A stretch of 64,000 bases of DNA from Acidobacteriaceae bacterium KBS 89. GTDB lineage: Bacteria > Acidobacteriota > Terriglobia > Terriglobales > Acidobacteriaceae. The notes beneath the pieces are model-generated. The model saw nothing but the letters and a program-made list of their open reading frames with translations, did not search any database and was not told the DNA's origin. Position 1 is the first letter of the stretch; every line of letters begins with the position of its first letter. The DNA lies in contig KB906755.1 of assembly GCA_000381605.1 (NCBI GenBank), forward strand, positions 744,001 to 808,000, in the 5' to 3' direction. A program made the translations under genes and the position numbers. Shown here piece by piece: positions 45,240-56,001 of this stretch.

Positions 45240-46400
45240 TTAAGCCGTTCCCGTAAATGTCCGCACCAGTTCCTGCGTGCTCTGCCTCACAATCGTCTCG
45301 TTCACCCAGATCAGCATCTTCCCATCCACCACTGGCCGAACATGAACGTCCGCTTTGGCCAGCCTTGTCTGCAGGTTCGTCCCCCGCGCCGGAGACACCT
45401 CGACAACCGTAATATTGCTCCCATCCGGCACACGCTTGATCTCGAACCCACCTGCAGCCTGCAGCCCTTCGAACAATCGATCTCCCGCAGCCCGAGCCGC
45501 AATAAACCGCTCCTGAAATCCAGGCAATGCCGCCAGCGCAGGCAGCGCTGACTGCCATCCGTGATAGATCAGCCCGCCATAGGCATGGCGAAGTTCTCGC
45601 ACCTTCGCAATCGTCGCCTGGTTTCCCGCCAGCACCGCACCAAACGGCGCACCCAGGTACTTGTACAACGACACATACACCGTATCGAACAACGCGCTGT
45701 ACCGCCCTAAATCGAACCCTTCCGTCCCCGACAACAACAACGCCCGCGCTCCATCCCAATGCATCCCAATCCCCTTCGAACGCGCCAGAGTAGAGATCTT
45801 CTCCGCCAACGCATACGGCACACTCGCTCCATTCGCCCTTCTGACGGGGCTTTCGAGCGAGATCGCTCCCACCGCAAGTGGGTAAGGCCCATGTTCCGCT
45901 GAATCAATCGCCGCCACCACCTCTTCGTAGCTTGGCGCCGCCTTACCCGCCGCCAGCGGCACAAGGTTGATCCCACTCAGCAACGAAGCCGAATCCGCCT
46001 CGTCGAGATACAAGTGGCTCTCATGCTGTACCAGCGCATGCCGATGATCCCCGCAGAGCACGCGAACCGCCAGATTATTCGCCAGCGTTCCCGTCGGCAG
46101 AAACGCTGCGTCCTCCTTGCCCAGCATCTCTGCCATCTTGTGCTCGAGCTCAGTCACAACGCCGCCCGCCAGATACACATCCCCCGGTTTGTCATACTTC
46201 CCCATCAGCCGGCCTAGCTCCTGAATCCGCTCCACATCGCTGAGCACCACACCGTCGCCAGTCAAATACACAGCCTTCGAGGCCGCCGCACCCTGCGCAG
46301 GCGGGGCAGCCTTCGTCTGCCCAAGCACAGGCCTCGCGCTCACCAGCCCCGTTCCAGCAGCCAAGCCTCCAACCAGAAATCCCCGACGGCTAACGCTCAT
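45240..46400 (-). CDS. Tat-exported threonine-aldolase-like PLP-dependent enzyme
   Basis: 386 residues from the ATG at 46400 (AAGGAG upstream). It begins with a twin-arginine signal 'MSVSRRGFLVGGLAAGTGLV'. The rest is a fold-type I PLP enzyme of the beta-eliminating lyase/threonine aldolase group: 'GDVYLAGGVVTELEHKMAEMLGKEDAAFLPTGTLANNLAVR', 'HWDGARALLL' and the PLP lysine in 'VYVSLYKYLGAPFGAVLAG'. Threonine aldolases cleave threonine to glycine and acetaldehyde in the cytoplasm; here export with bound cofactor is implied by the Tat signal. The true substrate is not clear. Confidence 0.88.
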   Translation of the reverse strand: MSVSRRGFLVGGLAAGTGLVSARPVLGQTKAAPPAQGAAASKAVYLTGDGVVLSDVERIQELGRLMGKYDKPGDVYLAGGVVTELEHKMAEMLGKEDAAFLPTGTLANNLAVRVLCGDHRHALVQHESHLYLDEADSASLLSGINLVPLAAGKAAPSYEEVVAAIDSAEHGPYPLAVGAISLESPVRRANGASVPYALAEKISTLARSKGIGMHWDGARALLLSGTEGFDLGRYSALFDTVYVSLYKYLGAPFGAVLAGNQATIAKVRELRHAYGGLIYHGWQSALPALAALPGFQERFIAARAAGDRLFEGLQAAGGFEIKRVPDGSNITVVEVSPARGTNLQTRLAKADVHVRPVVDGKMLIWVNETIVRQSTQELVRTFTGTA

Positions 46401-46607
46401 ACTCACTTCTCCTTCGTCCATCTGTCTAAGTCAAATGCCGAGCAAACGGCAGCTCCATGCAATGCAAACAACAAGCACAGGTCCATATCTCGAGTCACCA
46501 GCATTGTTGTCACGTATACCGACATCATATCCACCAGGGCGTCCGCACCCTCTCCGATGCGATATTCTTAATCTTCTCGCCAGTTATTCAACAACGAAGG
46601 ATTTGAC

Positions 46608-48776
46608 TTGACCTCTTCCGGTATCGCTTCACGCACTGCCATCTGCCTTCTTCCCCTCGCACTCATCGCATCGGCACAATCTCCCACCCCGCAGATCTTT
46701 GGCTATCGCGACTTCACCCAGCAGGCCAAATGGGATTCGACTTTCATGGCCGTCCCCGACGCCAAACTCGCCGGCGAGCACCTCAAGACCCTCACCTCCG
46801 CCCCCCACTGGGCCAGTTCGCCCGAGGACTACGCCACCGCCGTCTACGTCGCCGATAAATTTAAAGCAGCCGGTCTTCAAACCGAGATCGTCCCCTACAA
46901 AGTCCTTCTCAATAAACCCGTAAAGATCCTGATCGAAGCCTTCGACGCATCGGGCAGCAAACTCATGTCCGGTCCCACACCGGAGCACGTCGATCCCGAC
47001 AAGAATGGCGGCGACCCCTTCCAGAATGACCCACGCATCCTCCCCGCCTTCAACGGCTCTTCTCCCTCCGGAGACGTCACCGCCGAGGTCGTCTACGCCA
47101 ACTACGGCACCCTCGCCGACTTTCAGAAACTCGCCAAACTTGGCATCACCGTCAAGGACAAGATCGTCATCGTCCGCTACGGAGAAAACTTCCGCGGCAT
47201 CAAGACCTATATCGCCCAGCAGTACGGCGCCAAAGGCGTCCTCATCTACTCCGACCCTGCCGACGACGGCTACTTCCGCGGCGACGTCTACCCCAAAGGC
47301 CCCTGGCGTCCTGAATCCGCCGTCCAGCGCGGCTCCATTCAGTTCCTTCCGATCTATCCCGGCGACCCCACCACTCCCGGCATCGCCGCCACGCCCGACC
47401 TCCCCAACTCGCGCCGCATCCCCGTAGACAAGCTGCAAAATAACCAGGCCGTCATCCCGACCAATCCCCTCTCCTACAAAGACGCCGCACCGATCCTCAA
47501 AGCCCTCGGTGGTGACGAGTCCCCCCGCGAGTGGCAGGGCGCGCTTCCCTTCACCTACCACCTCGGTGCCAGCGCAAAGAACACAGCTGCGACCAAAGTC
47601 ACCGTCCACATGCATCTCGAACAGGACATCGCCCTCCGCACCATCTGGGACGTCATCGGAACCATCCCCGGCACAAGCGCAACGCAGAAAGACGACTGGG
47701 TCGTCGCCGGCAACCATCGCGACGCGTGGGTCTACGGCGCCGTCGATCCCAACTCAGGCACCGCCGCCATGCTCGAAACCGTCCACGGCCTCGGCGAACT
47801 TCTCAAGCAGGGCTGGAAGCCCCAACGCACCATCGTCATCGGTAGTTGGGACGCCGAAGAAGAAGGCCTTATCGGCTCAACCGAGTGGGCCGAGCAACAC
47901 GAAAAAATTCTCAGCCATGCCGTCGCCTACTTCAACACGGACGTCGGTGTAGGCGGCCCCGATTTCACTGCCGCCGCCGTCCCCTCTCTCAAGCAATTCG
48001 TTCGCGAGGTCACCAAAGAGGTCCCCAGCCCCAAGGGCGGCACCGTCTACGACCAGTGGAAGGCCGACCAACAAAACAACACCAACCGTCGCCGCCAACA
48101 CCCCGGAGGAGTCGACACCGAGGTTCGTATCGGCACCCTGGGCTCCGGCTCCGACTACACCCCCTTCATCCAGCATCTCGGCGTCCCCTCCACCGACATC
48201 GGCTCCGACGGCCCCTACGGCGTCTATCACTCCACCTTCGACGACTACACCTGGTTCACCAAATTCGCCGACCCGACCTTCGCCTACGAGCAGCAACAAG
48301 CCCGCGTCTTCGGCCTTGAGATCCTCCACATGGCCGACACCGACGTCCTCCCCTACGACTACCAGCTCTACGGCAAAGAGATTGTCGGCTATCTCGAAGC
48401 CGCGCAGAAACGCGCCTCCGAACAAAAGCTGACCCTCGACTTCGGCGCCACCCTCGCCGCCGCCAAACGCCTCGCCGCCGCCGGCACCGCGATACGCGCT
48501 ACACAGGCCGCCCCACCCTCCGACCCGACAGCGCTCAACCAATCCTTACGAGCCGCCGAAGAAGCCCTCCTCAACCCAGCCGGCCTGCCCCGACGCTCCT
48601 GGTTCAAGCACACCATCTACGCCCCCGGCGAGTTCACAGGCTACGCCGCAGTCGTCATTCCCGGCGTCAACGAAGGCATCGAAGATGCCGACGCCACACG
48701 CGCCCAGTCCCAACTCGCTCCCTTGGCCGAAGCACTCAACCGTTCCGCAGCCATCCTCGAGGCCGCTGCGAGATAA
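46608..48776 (+). CDS. Exported M28-family glutamate-carboxypeptidase II-like peptidase
   Basis: 722 residues from a TTG at 46608 with AAGGA upstream and a signal peptide ending near 'ASAQS'. Domain order: N-terminal helical part, protease-associated domain ('GVLIYSDPADDGYFRGDVYPKGPWRPESAVQRGS'), M28 zinc peptidase ('VVAGNHRDAWVYGAVDPNSGTAAML', 'GSWDAEEEGLIGSTEWAEQH', 'AYFNTDVGV', 'YHSTFDD') and a C-terminal transferrin-receptor-like dimerisation domain. This matches the PSMA/NAALADase group that trims acidic C-terminal residues. Works outside the cytoplasm; no operon partner. Confidence 0.93.
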   Translation: MTSSGIASRTAICLLPLALIASAQSPTPQIFGYRDFTQQAKWDSTFMAVPDAKLAGEHLKTLTSAPHWASSPEDYATAVYVADKFKAAGLQTEIVPYKVLLNKPVKILIEAFDASGSKLMSGPTPEHVDPDKNGGDPFQNDPRILPAFNGSSPSGDVTAEVVYANYGTLADFQKLAKLGITVKDKIVIVRYGENFRGIKTYIAQQYGAKGVLIYSDPADDGYFRGDVYPKGPWRPESAVQRGSIQFLPIYPGDPTTPGIAATPDLPNSRRIPVDKLQNNQAVIPTNPLSYKDAAPILKALGGDESPREWQGALPFTYHLGASAKNTAATKVTVHMHLEQDIALRTIWDVIGTIPGTSATQKDDWVVAGNHRDAWVYGAVDPNSGTAAMLETVHGLGELLKQGWKPQRTIVIGSWDAEEEGLIGSTEWAEQHEKILSHAVAYFNTDVGVGGPDFTAAAVPSLKQFVREVTKEVPSPKGGTVYDQWKADQQNNTNRRRQHPGGVDTEVRIGTLGSGSDYTPFIQHLGVPSTDIGSDGPYGVYHSTFDDYTWFTKFADPTFAYEQQQARVFGLEILHMADTDVLPYDYQLYGKEIVGYLEAAQKRASEQKLTLDFGATLAAAKRLAAAGTAIRATQAAPPSDPTALNQSLRAAEEALLNPAGLPRRSWFKHTIYAPGEFTGYAAVVIPGVNEGIEDADATRAQSQLAPLAEALNRSAAILEAAAR

Positions 48777-48945
48777 TCACTCTCGCTGACTCAAATAATC
48801 TATATTTTTCCTACATATACAGCACTTACTGCACATACAACTTTAGTGGTATCCACCCACCCTCAAGTGGGATGTTCCCTTTTAGTAACCCGGCACATGA
48901 TTACTCAAAGACGGCCAAAACCGCCAAAAAAAGGAGACTCCCCCA

Positions 48946-49047
48946 ATGGTCCACGATCTTGTCCTTGCATTGGTATTTCTCGCTATGATCATCGCGCCTG
49001 CACTGCTTGCCATGCGCTCCGAAAAAGAAGAAGAAGACATTATTTAG
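48946..49047 (+). CDS. Small single-pass membrane protein, 33 residues
   Basis: An ORF too short for usual callers. The ATG follows AAAGGAGACTCCCCCA, a strong ribosome-binding site. The product 'MVHDLVLALVFLAMIIAPAL' continues with 'LAMRSEKEEEDII': one membrane helix and a highly acidic cytoplasm-facing tail. Function unknown. It lies 169 bp after the peptidase gene and before the terminator at 49151. Confidence 0.6.
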   Translation: MVHDLVLALVFLAMIIAPALLAMRSEKEEEDII

Positions 49048-49150
49048 TCCCACCTCTGCGGCCGGCCGGGCGTAGGTCAACCGGGCCACGCAAAGAAAAA
49101 CTCGTAGCCTCCACTCCGAGTGAGCAGAAAAAAAACTCTGCGAATAAGAA

Positions 49151-49182
49151 AGATGCCGCATCCGTCCACGGGTGCGGCATCT
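49151..49182. terminator. Bidirectional terminator between the 33-residue gene and thiC
   Basis: A perfect 10-bp stem AGATGCCGCA/TGCGGCATCT with a 12-base loop, followed by TTCTCTT on the plus strand and by TTCTTATT on the minus strand. It separates converging transcripts. Confidence 0.8.
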
Positions 49183-49203
49183 TTCTCTTAAATCCGCGGC
49201 ACT

Positions 49204-50769
<1,566 letters not shown>

Positions 50770-50959
50770 TCAGCCTGAATAAGAAGCGATCCACAGCCAA
50801 CCCTCCCATCAACTCCGCATCCTACCCAGCAGAACGAGGCACGACCGTGAGCACCCCGGCTGGAACGTTCGCCGCTCTCACCCACATCCATGCAAACCCA
50901 CACGGCGCACACCACGCCGGCGAGAAACCTCGCAGATTTTCCAAAGGAGAACTCCCCAA

Positions 50960-51487
50960 ATGAAGCTATTTTCCGAAAATATCGAAGACCTCCGCACTCT
51001 CTACATCGCCAGCCTCAAAAAGGCCCTCGATATGGAGCAGAAGATCACCAAGGCCCTCCCCACCATGATCGAAGAATCCACCGACCCTCAACTCGCCAAG
51101 GCCTTCCGCAACCACCTCACCGAGACACAGGGCCACGTCACCAAAGTCCAGAACCTCCTTCGCGAAGCCTCTGGCGATGTCAGTACCGGCACCTGCAAAG
51201 CCATCGCCGCCCTCATCTCCGAAGCCGAGGACAACATCAAGGACGCCGGCGACCCAAGCATCCGCGACATCACCCTCATCGCCTCCGCCCAGCAGGTCGA
51301 GCACCACGAGATGGCCATCTACGGCACCCTCCGTAACTGGGCCGAACTCCTCGGTCAGGACGAGGCCGCCGATATCCTCGAAGGCATCCTCGACGAAGAG
51401 AAAAATGCCGACGAGACTCTCTCCAACATCTCCGACACCGTCAACACAACCGCAGCAAGCTCAGGCGTCTACACCACAGCCCACTAA
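50960..51487 (+). CDS. DUF892/YciE-type ferritin-like protein
   Basis: 175 residues, all-helical. 'DLRTLYIASLKKALDMEQKITKALPTMIEESTDPQLAKAFRNHLTETQGHV' and 'SAQQVEHHEMAIYGTLRNWAELLG...EEKNADETL' place Glu and His residues on a four-helix bundle as in YciE/YciF ferritin-like stress proteins. The ATG has AAAGGAG upstream. These proteins are induced by stress and osmotic shock in enteric bacteria; a role here is inferred. Confidence 0.92.
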   Translation: MKLFSENIEDLRTLYIASLKKALDMEQKITKALPTMIEESTDPQLAKAFRNHLTETQGHVTKVQNLLREASGDVSTGTCKAIAALISEAEDNIKDAGDPSIRDITLIASAQQVEHHEMAIYGTLRNWAELLGQDEAADILEGILDEEKNADETLSNISDTVNTTAASSGVYTTAH

Positions 51488-51562
51488 TACATCGACTCGC
51501 TGTCACCCATATCACGCGGAGATCGCCCCTACGACGATATCCGCGTGGTGTGTCTTAACGCC

Positions 51563-52534
51563 TCAGCCCAGCGGTCGAACTGGCGACTCTCCAGTGAGGT
51601 CCAACTCCCACGTTTGTCCTACAAGATCCTTGCCAAAACTATGGTGCGCCTCCTCTTTCGTCAGGCGAAATCCAGCCCTTTCGTAAAGATGGTGCGCACT
51701 CGTCAGAATGTTTTGCGTCCACAAACTTATCTTTTTATACCCAGCCGTGCGCGCAAAACGAATGCACTCCTTCACCAGTGCGTCTCCCAGCCCCATCCCG
51801 CGCGCGCTCGGTTCCACAAACAGCAGCCGGAGCTTCGCAGTCTCAGGCTCACCCGGATGTTTAACAAGAAAGATATGCCCCACGCTCTGGCCATCGATCT
51901 CTGCAATCCAGCAGCGTTCCCTGCTCGAATCGAAGTTCGTGACAAACTGATCGACAATGCGCGCAACTAAAGCCTCAAAGGTCTCGTCCCATCCATACTG
52001 CTCGGCATACCCAAGGCCCTCTCGATAAACCACCCATCCCATATCGCCAACACGATGCGGGCGCAAAACAAACGGCGGCCGATTGCGATCCGCCTTTGTG
52101 ACAATCCCCTCGATGGTTCGCATGCATTCGATAAGCTGTAGAAGAGCCGAAGGCGTAAGATCTTCCAACACGTCTCGCGCCTGATCATCGGAGAGAGCAT
52201 TCAGCTTCTTGAACGCTGACCTACCCCGTGCCGTACGCGCAAGGTCCGTATACCGGCCATCCAGCTCCGACGTCTTCCGCTTCAGCAAGCCATCGCATTC
52301 AAACTTGGTCAGTAGCCGGCTCAGGTATCCCGCGTCGACTCCCAGTTCTTCCGCAATCTCCCGCGCCGTGGGCGCCTCGCGCGTAGCCAGTTCGTAAAGA
52401 ACCCGTGCCTCCGCAAGACTGTAATCACTGTTCAACAGTCCTTCGTTCAGCGTCCCAATAAATCGCGTATACATTCGGTTGAATCGCCGAAAGACGGCAA
52501 TTTCTTTCGTCAAAGCCGTAAGCGAGACTGGCAT
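51563..52534 (-). CDS. MarR-type regulator fused to a GNAT acetyltransferase
   Basis: 323 residues from the ATG at 52534; a TTG at 52552 is the alternative. The N-terminal half is a MarR winged helix ('YSLAEARVLYELATREAPTAREIAEELGVDAGYLSRLLTKFECDGLLKRKTSELDGRYTDLARTARG'). From about residue 165 a GNAT domain follows with the acetyl-CoA loop 'PSARGMGLGDALVKECIRFARTAGY' and 'SAHHLYERAGF'. This fusion is a recurrent architecture. It may acetylate a small molecule or protein while controlling its own transcription. TTGACA hexamers occur in the AT-rich upstream region. Confidence 0.92.
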   Translation of the reverse strand: MPVSLTALTKEIAVFRRFNRMYTRFIGTLNEGLLNSDYSLAEARVLYELATREAPTAREIAEELGVDAGYLSRLLTKFECDGLLKRKTSELDGRYTDLARTARGRSAFKKLNALSDDQARDVLEDLTPSALLQLIECMRTIEGIVTKADRNRPPFVLRPHRVGDMGWVVYREGLGYAEQYGWDETFEALVARIVDQFVTNFDSSRERCWIAEIDGQSVGHIFLVKHPGEPETAKLRLLFVEPSARGMGLGDALVKECIRFARTAGYKKISLWTQNILTSAHHLYERAGFRLTKEEAHHSFGKDLVGQTWELDLTGESPVRPLG

Positions 52535-52834
52535 AACGACAATGTCAATCAATATGGTTGCTTTTTTGTCAATTATTAAAACCTTTCACTGCACCGGCCG
52601 GCAAGCTCCTGAGACTGAGTGTTTTGGTCATCGCCAATTCTATGCTGATGAGCGGAAAAACTTGACAACCTGCGGCGTACGATGACAAGTGAAATGCGGC
52701 CCAAAAGCCTTTCGGTTGCAGATCTCATCGTCGAAGTCCAAGCTAAGTCCAATTTCTGGAAGACTTTGCGCAAAAACAGGTAGGGTGGGGCCTGTTCGGT
52801 CGGGAATGGCGTAAACTGAAGGCGGTAGAGACAC

Positions 52835-53290
52835 ATGGCAAACCAAGCTCGTAAAAGCCCGGTCAAGATCATCGTCGCAACAGTGGTCATCCTCGCCACC
52901 GTCGGATACCTCGCCTTCACTGGCGCGAAGGACAACAAAAGCTACTATGTCACCATCAGCGAGCTCCAGGGCATGGGCAACAAAGCCTACGTCCGTCATC
53001 TGCGTGTAGCTGGAAACGTAGCCCCAGGCAGCATTCACCGCGTCGGCACCAACGCCACCTTCGAGCTCCTCGAGCAGGGCCGTAAACTCTCCGTCGTTTA
53101 TCAGGGCTCCGAGCCCCCACCCGACACTTTCAAAGACGACGCCCAGGCTCTCGCAGTCGGCACCTATGGACACGATGGCGTCTTTCACGCTACCGAACTC
53201 CAGGCCAAATGCGCCTCCAAGTATGCCCCCGCAGCACCTGCAACGCCCACCACCGCCGCCACAGCCTTACCCGCGACCACTAGTCACTAA
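52835..53290 (+). CDS. ccmE: Cytochrome c maturation haem chaperone, Cys-type
   Basis: 151 residues. One N-terminal membrane helix ('IIVATVVILATVGYLAFTG') and an OB-fold periplasmic domain ('AYVRHLRVAGNVAPGSIHRVGTNATFELLEQGRKLSVVYQG', 'DTFKDDAQALAVGTYGHDGVFHATELQAKCASKYAP'). In classical CcmE the haem is bound covalently by the His of HxxxY; here the position is Cys in 'AKCASKY' (CxxxY). The variant is known from some archaea and sulfate reducers. The gene is separated from ccmABCD by a converging M20 peptidase gene. Confidence 0.92.
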   Translation: MANQARKSPVKIIVATVVILATVGYLAFTGAKDNKSYYVTISELQGMGNKAYVRHLRVAGNVAPGSIHRVGTNATFELLEQGRKLSVVYQGSEPPPDTFKDDAQALAVGTYGHDGVFHATELQAKCASKYAPAAPATPTTAATALPATTSH

Positions 53291-54754
53291 TTACTGTCCT
53301 GTAAGTGTCTTCAGAAAACGGTAATTGAACTCCACGCCGGTATAGAACGACTCCACCCCGATGCGTTCGTCTCTACCATGCGCACGCACATCGTCACTGT
53401 CGATTCCCATCCCGGAAAACCCATAACTCGGCATCCCCGCCGCCATCGTAATCTTGCTGTCCGACGCCCCGGTCTCCATCTCGGGAACAATCGGCAACCC
53501 CGGCCACATCTGCCCTACCACCGTACGCAGCGCCGAAAAAACCTCTTCATTCAATGGCGGAGGAGTGACTGACATCTCATTCTCACCTCGGTCGCTCAGC
53601 GCTCCCGCATCGTTCACCAGCTTTACCTCAACCTTCGGATCTGCAACTACCTTCGTCAACTCCGCGCGGACCTCACCCGGAGTATGTCCGGGCAATATTC
53701 TGCAGTTGACATTCGCCTCGGCCCGCTGCGGCAGCGCGTTGCTCGCGTGCCCCGCCTGCACCATCGTCGCCACGCACGTCGTCCGCATCGTCGAGTTGTA
53801 CAACGGACTCTCCGACAATCGGGCCACCGCCGCCGCATCCGGCGGCGTCTTCAGCACAGCCTGCATATCTGTCGACAACTGTCCCCTCTCAACCTTCGCC
53901 ATCGCCTCAAAATAGCCACGCGTCACCACATTCAGCTCAAACGGAAACTGATACTGATCCAACCGCACCAGCGCATTCGCCAGATGATAGATCGCATTGT
54001 CCCTCTTCGGGAGCGAACTATGCCCACCAGGATTTGTCACCGTGAACTGATAATCGGCATACAGCTTCTCGGTGGCTTCCACTCCGATATTCACTGGTTT
54101 GCCCTTCTTCGTATTCAACCCGCCCGCGTCCGCATTCAGCACGAATCCCGCGTCAATCAGCTCGCGATGGTTCTTAACCAGCCAGTCCACCCCGTTCGAC
54201 TTACCACCCTCCTCGTCCGCCGTAAGCGCCAGAATGACGTCTCGATCGGGCACAAACCCCTCCCGCTTCAGACGGATGAACGTCGTCACGGAGGCCGCAT
54301 CGGACTCTTTCATATCCTGCGTTCCCCGCCCGTAGAAGTACGCGTCCTTCTCCGTAAACACAAAGGGATCCGTCGTCCAGTCCTCCCGTTTGGCCTCTAC
54401 TACGTCGAGGTGTCCGATGATCAACACCGGCTTTTTCGTACTATCGGCCTTGCCACGATACCGCGCCACCATGTTTCCCTTGCGCTCGTTTGGTCCAAGC
54501 ACAACCACATCCTGCGCCGGGAACCCTGCATCCAGCAGCCGCTGCCGCATCGCCTCCGCCGCAACCGTCGTACTTCCCACCGAGTCCGTTGTGTTGATCT
54601 CGATCAATTGTTTAAAGATGTCACGCGCTAACTGTCGCGAACTCGTGTCCATCGTCACTACTTGTTGTGCATGAACTGTGGCAGCAACCAGTCCAACGGA
54701 TAAAAAGGCAGGCAACAGTTTCAATGTGTTGAATCTCCTCAAGTGGTCTCGCAC
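53291..54754 (-). CDS. Exported M20-family peptidase
   Basis: 487 residues with a signal peptide ('LPAFLSVGLVAATVHAQ'). M20 motifs: 'VLIIGHLDVVEAKREDW' (His, Asp), 'GRGTQDMKESDAA' (bridging Asp), 'ALTADEEGGKSNGVDWL' (general-base and metal Glu), 'NADAGGL' and a lid domain starting 'GVEATEKLYADYQFTVTNPGGHSSLP'; the C-terminal metal His is in 'AHGRDERI'. A periplasmic carboxypeptidase or dipeptidase. Its stop codon abuts the ccmE stop with no gap and it diverges from ccmA across 60 bp. Confidence 0.92.
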   Translation of the reverse strand: MRDHLRRFNTLKLLPAFLSVGLVAATVHAQQVVTMDTSSRQLARDIFKQLIEINTTDSVGSTTVAAEAMRQRLLDAGFPAQDVVVLGPNERKGNMVARYRGKADSTKKPVLIIGHLDVVEAKREDWTTDPFVFTEKDAYFYGRGTQDMKESDAASVTTFIRLKREGFVPDRDVILALTADEEGGKSNGVDWLVKNHRELIDAGFVLNADAGGLNTKKGKPVNIGVEATEKLYADYQFTVTNPGGHSSLPKRDNAIYHLANALVRLDQYQFPFELNVVTRGYFEAMAKVERGQLSTDMQAVLKTPPDAAAVARLSESPLYNSTMRTTCVATMVQAGHASNALPQRAEANVNCRILPGHTPGEVRAELTKVVADPKVEVKLVNDAGALSDRGENEMSVTPPPLNEEVFSALRTVVGQMWPGLPIVPEMETGASDSKITMAAGMPSYGFSGMGIDSDDVRAHGRDERIGVESFYTGVEFNYRFLKTLTGQ

Positions 54755-54814
54755 TGCTATTCAGGCGACCACTAGCCATATACTCGCATGAGGGACTAGG
54801 AATCGCCTCCCGAA

Positions 54815-55528
54815 ATGCCACAGGAAATGTCGACCGCAGCCACAACCCGCCCCGCCACCCTCGCCAACGCAGTCCAACTCGACTCCGTCTCCAAGATCTA
54901 CGGCAGCTTCGCCGCGCTCCGTAATGTCTCGACGACCTTCTCGGCAGGATCCTGCACCGTCATCCTCGGCGAAAATGGCGCGGGGAAATCGACCCTCCTT
55001 CGCGTCGTAGCAGGCTTGATCAACCCCACTCGCGGCAGCGTCACCATCTTCTCGGAGTCACCGCACCAGCAGCGCCGCCGCATGGCTTACATGAGCCACT
55101 CTCCCATGCTCTACGACGAACTCACCGCAATGGAAAACCTCACTTATTTCGCCGGACTCCATCGCTCCGGCGGCTGTGCCTGCGTCGGCAGCCCCGAGAT
55201 GGCCCTCCGCGCGGTCGGCCTCGATCCCGGCCTCAATCGTCCCGTGGGCCAATACTCTCAGGGCATGCGTCAACGTACTTCCCTTGCCCGCGTCCTCCAG
55301 AGCGACCCCGAACTCCTCCTCCTCGACGAGCCCTTCTCTAACCTCGACGCCGCATCCGCTCAGCACATGGTTGAGCTCCTCGCCGACTTCCGTACTTGGC
55401 CAGTCCTCGGAGGTGGCAGCCGCACCATCCTCATGACCACCCACCAGACCGCCCTAGCCAAGCCGCTCGCCGACAACACCCTCACCATGCGGAACGGCCA
55501 GGTGCTCGGCCCCGAGGGCGGCGAGTGA
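54815..55528 (+). CDS. ccmA: Haem exporter ATP-binding protein
   Basis: 237 residues. ABC ATPase: Walker A 'GENGAGKST', Q-loop region 'MAYMSHSPMLYDELTAMENL', signature 'YSQGMRQRTSLARVL', Walker B 'LLLLDEPFSNLD' and 'MTTHQ'. CcmA with CcmB drives release of haem-loaded CcmE. The start could also be the ATG at 54827. First gene of ccmA-ybaK-ccmB-ccmC-ccmD; overlaps ybaK by 4 bp. Confidence 0.93.
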   Translation: MPQEMSTAATTRPATLANAVQLDSVSKIYGSFAALRNVSTTFSAGSCTVILGENGAGKSTLLRVVAGLINPTRGSVTIFSESPHQQRRRMAYMSHSPMLYDELTAMENLTYFAGLHRSGGCACVGSPEMALRAVGLDPGLNRPVGQYSQGMRQRTSLARVLQSDPELLLLDEPFSNLDAASAQHMVELLADFRTWPVLGGGSRTILMTTHQTALAKPLADNTLTMRNGQVLGPEGGE

Positions 55529-56001
55529 AGACCAATGCCGCACGCCTGCTCGACTCGCTGGGAATCTCGTACGAACTCCGCCCCTACGAGGTAGACCCCG
55601 ACGATCTCACCGCCATCTCCGTTGCGCGCAAGATTGGTCTCCCCCCGGAACAGGTGTTTAAAACTCTCCTCACCCGCACCAACACAGGCGACCATCTCTT
55701 CGCGGTCATCCCTGGCGACACCGAACTCGACTTGAAAAAGCTGGCGCTGGCTGCAAACGCAAAGAAGGTCGAACTAGCCTCCCTCAAAGACGTCGAACCT
55801 CTCACCGGATACATTCGCGGCGGAGTCACTGTCATGGGCGCAAAGAAGACCTTCCCCGCCTATGCCGACGAAACAATCGAACTGTTCGACATCATCTCCG
55901 TCTCCGCCGGCCAACGCGGTCTCCAACTCATCCTTGCCCCTGCGGATTACCTGCGAGCCGCCGAGGCCACCATTGCGGACCTCACTAAAGGCCCCGCATG
56001 A
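55525..56001 (+). CDS. ybaK: YbaK-type aminoacyl-tRNA deacylase (Cys-tRNA(Pro) deacylase)
   Basis: 158 residues from a GTG that overlaps the ccmA stop (GTGA); the ATGA at its end starts ccmB. The fold is YbaK/EbsC: 'ELRPYEVDPDDLTAISVARKIGLPPEQVFKTLLTR', 'VIPGDTELDLKKLALAANAKKVELASLKDVEPLTGYIRGGVTVMGAKK', with the catalytic Lys in 'VFKTL'. It clears Cys wrongly attached to tRNA(Pro). Its insertion between ccmA and ccmB with translational coupling at both ends is unusual. Confidence 0.92.
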   Translation: MKTNAARLLDSLGISYELRPYEVDPDDLTAISVARKIGLPPEQVFKTLLTRTNTGDHLFAVIPGDTELDLKKLALAANAKKVELASLKDVEPLTGYIRGGVTVMGAKKTFPAYADETIELFDIISVSAGQRGLQLILAPADYLRAAEATIADLTKGPA

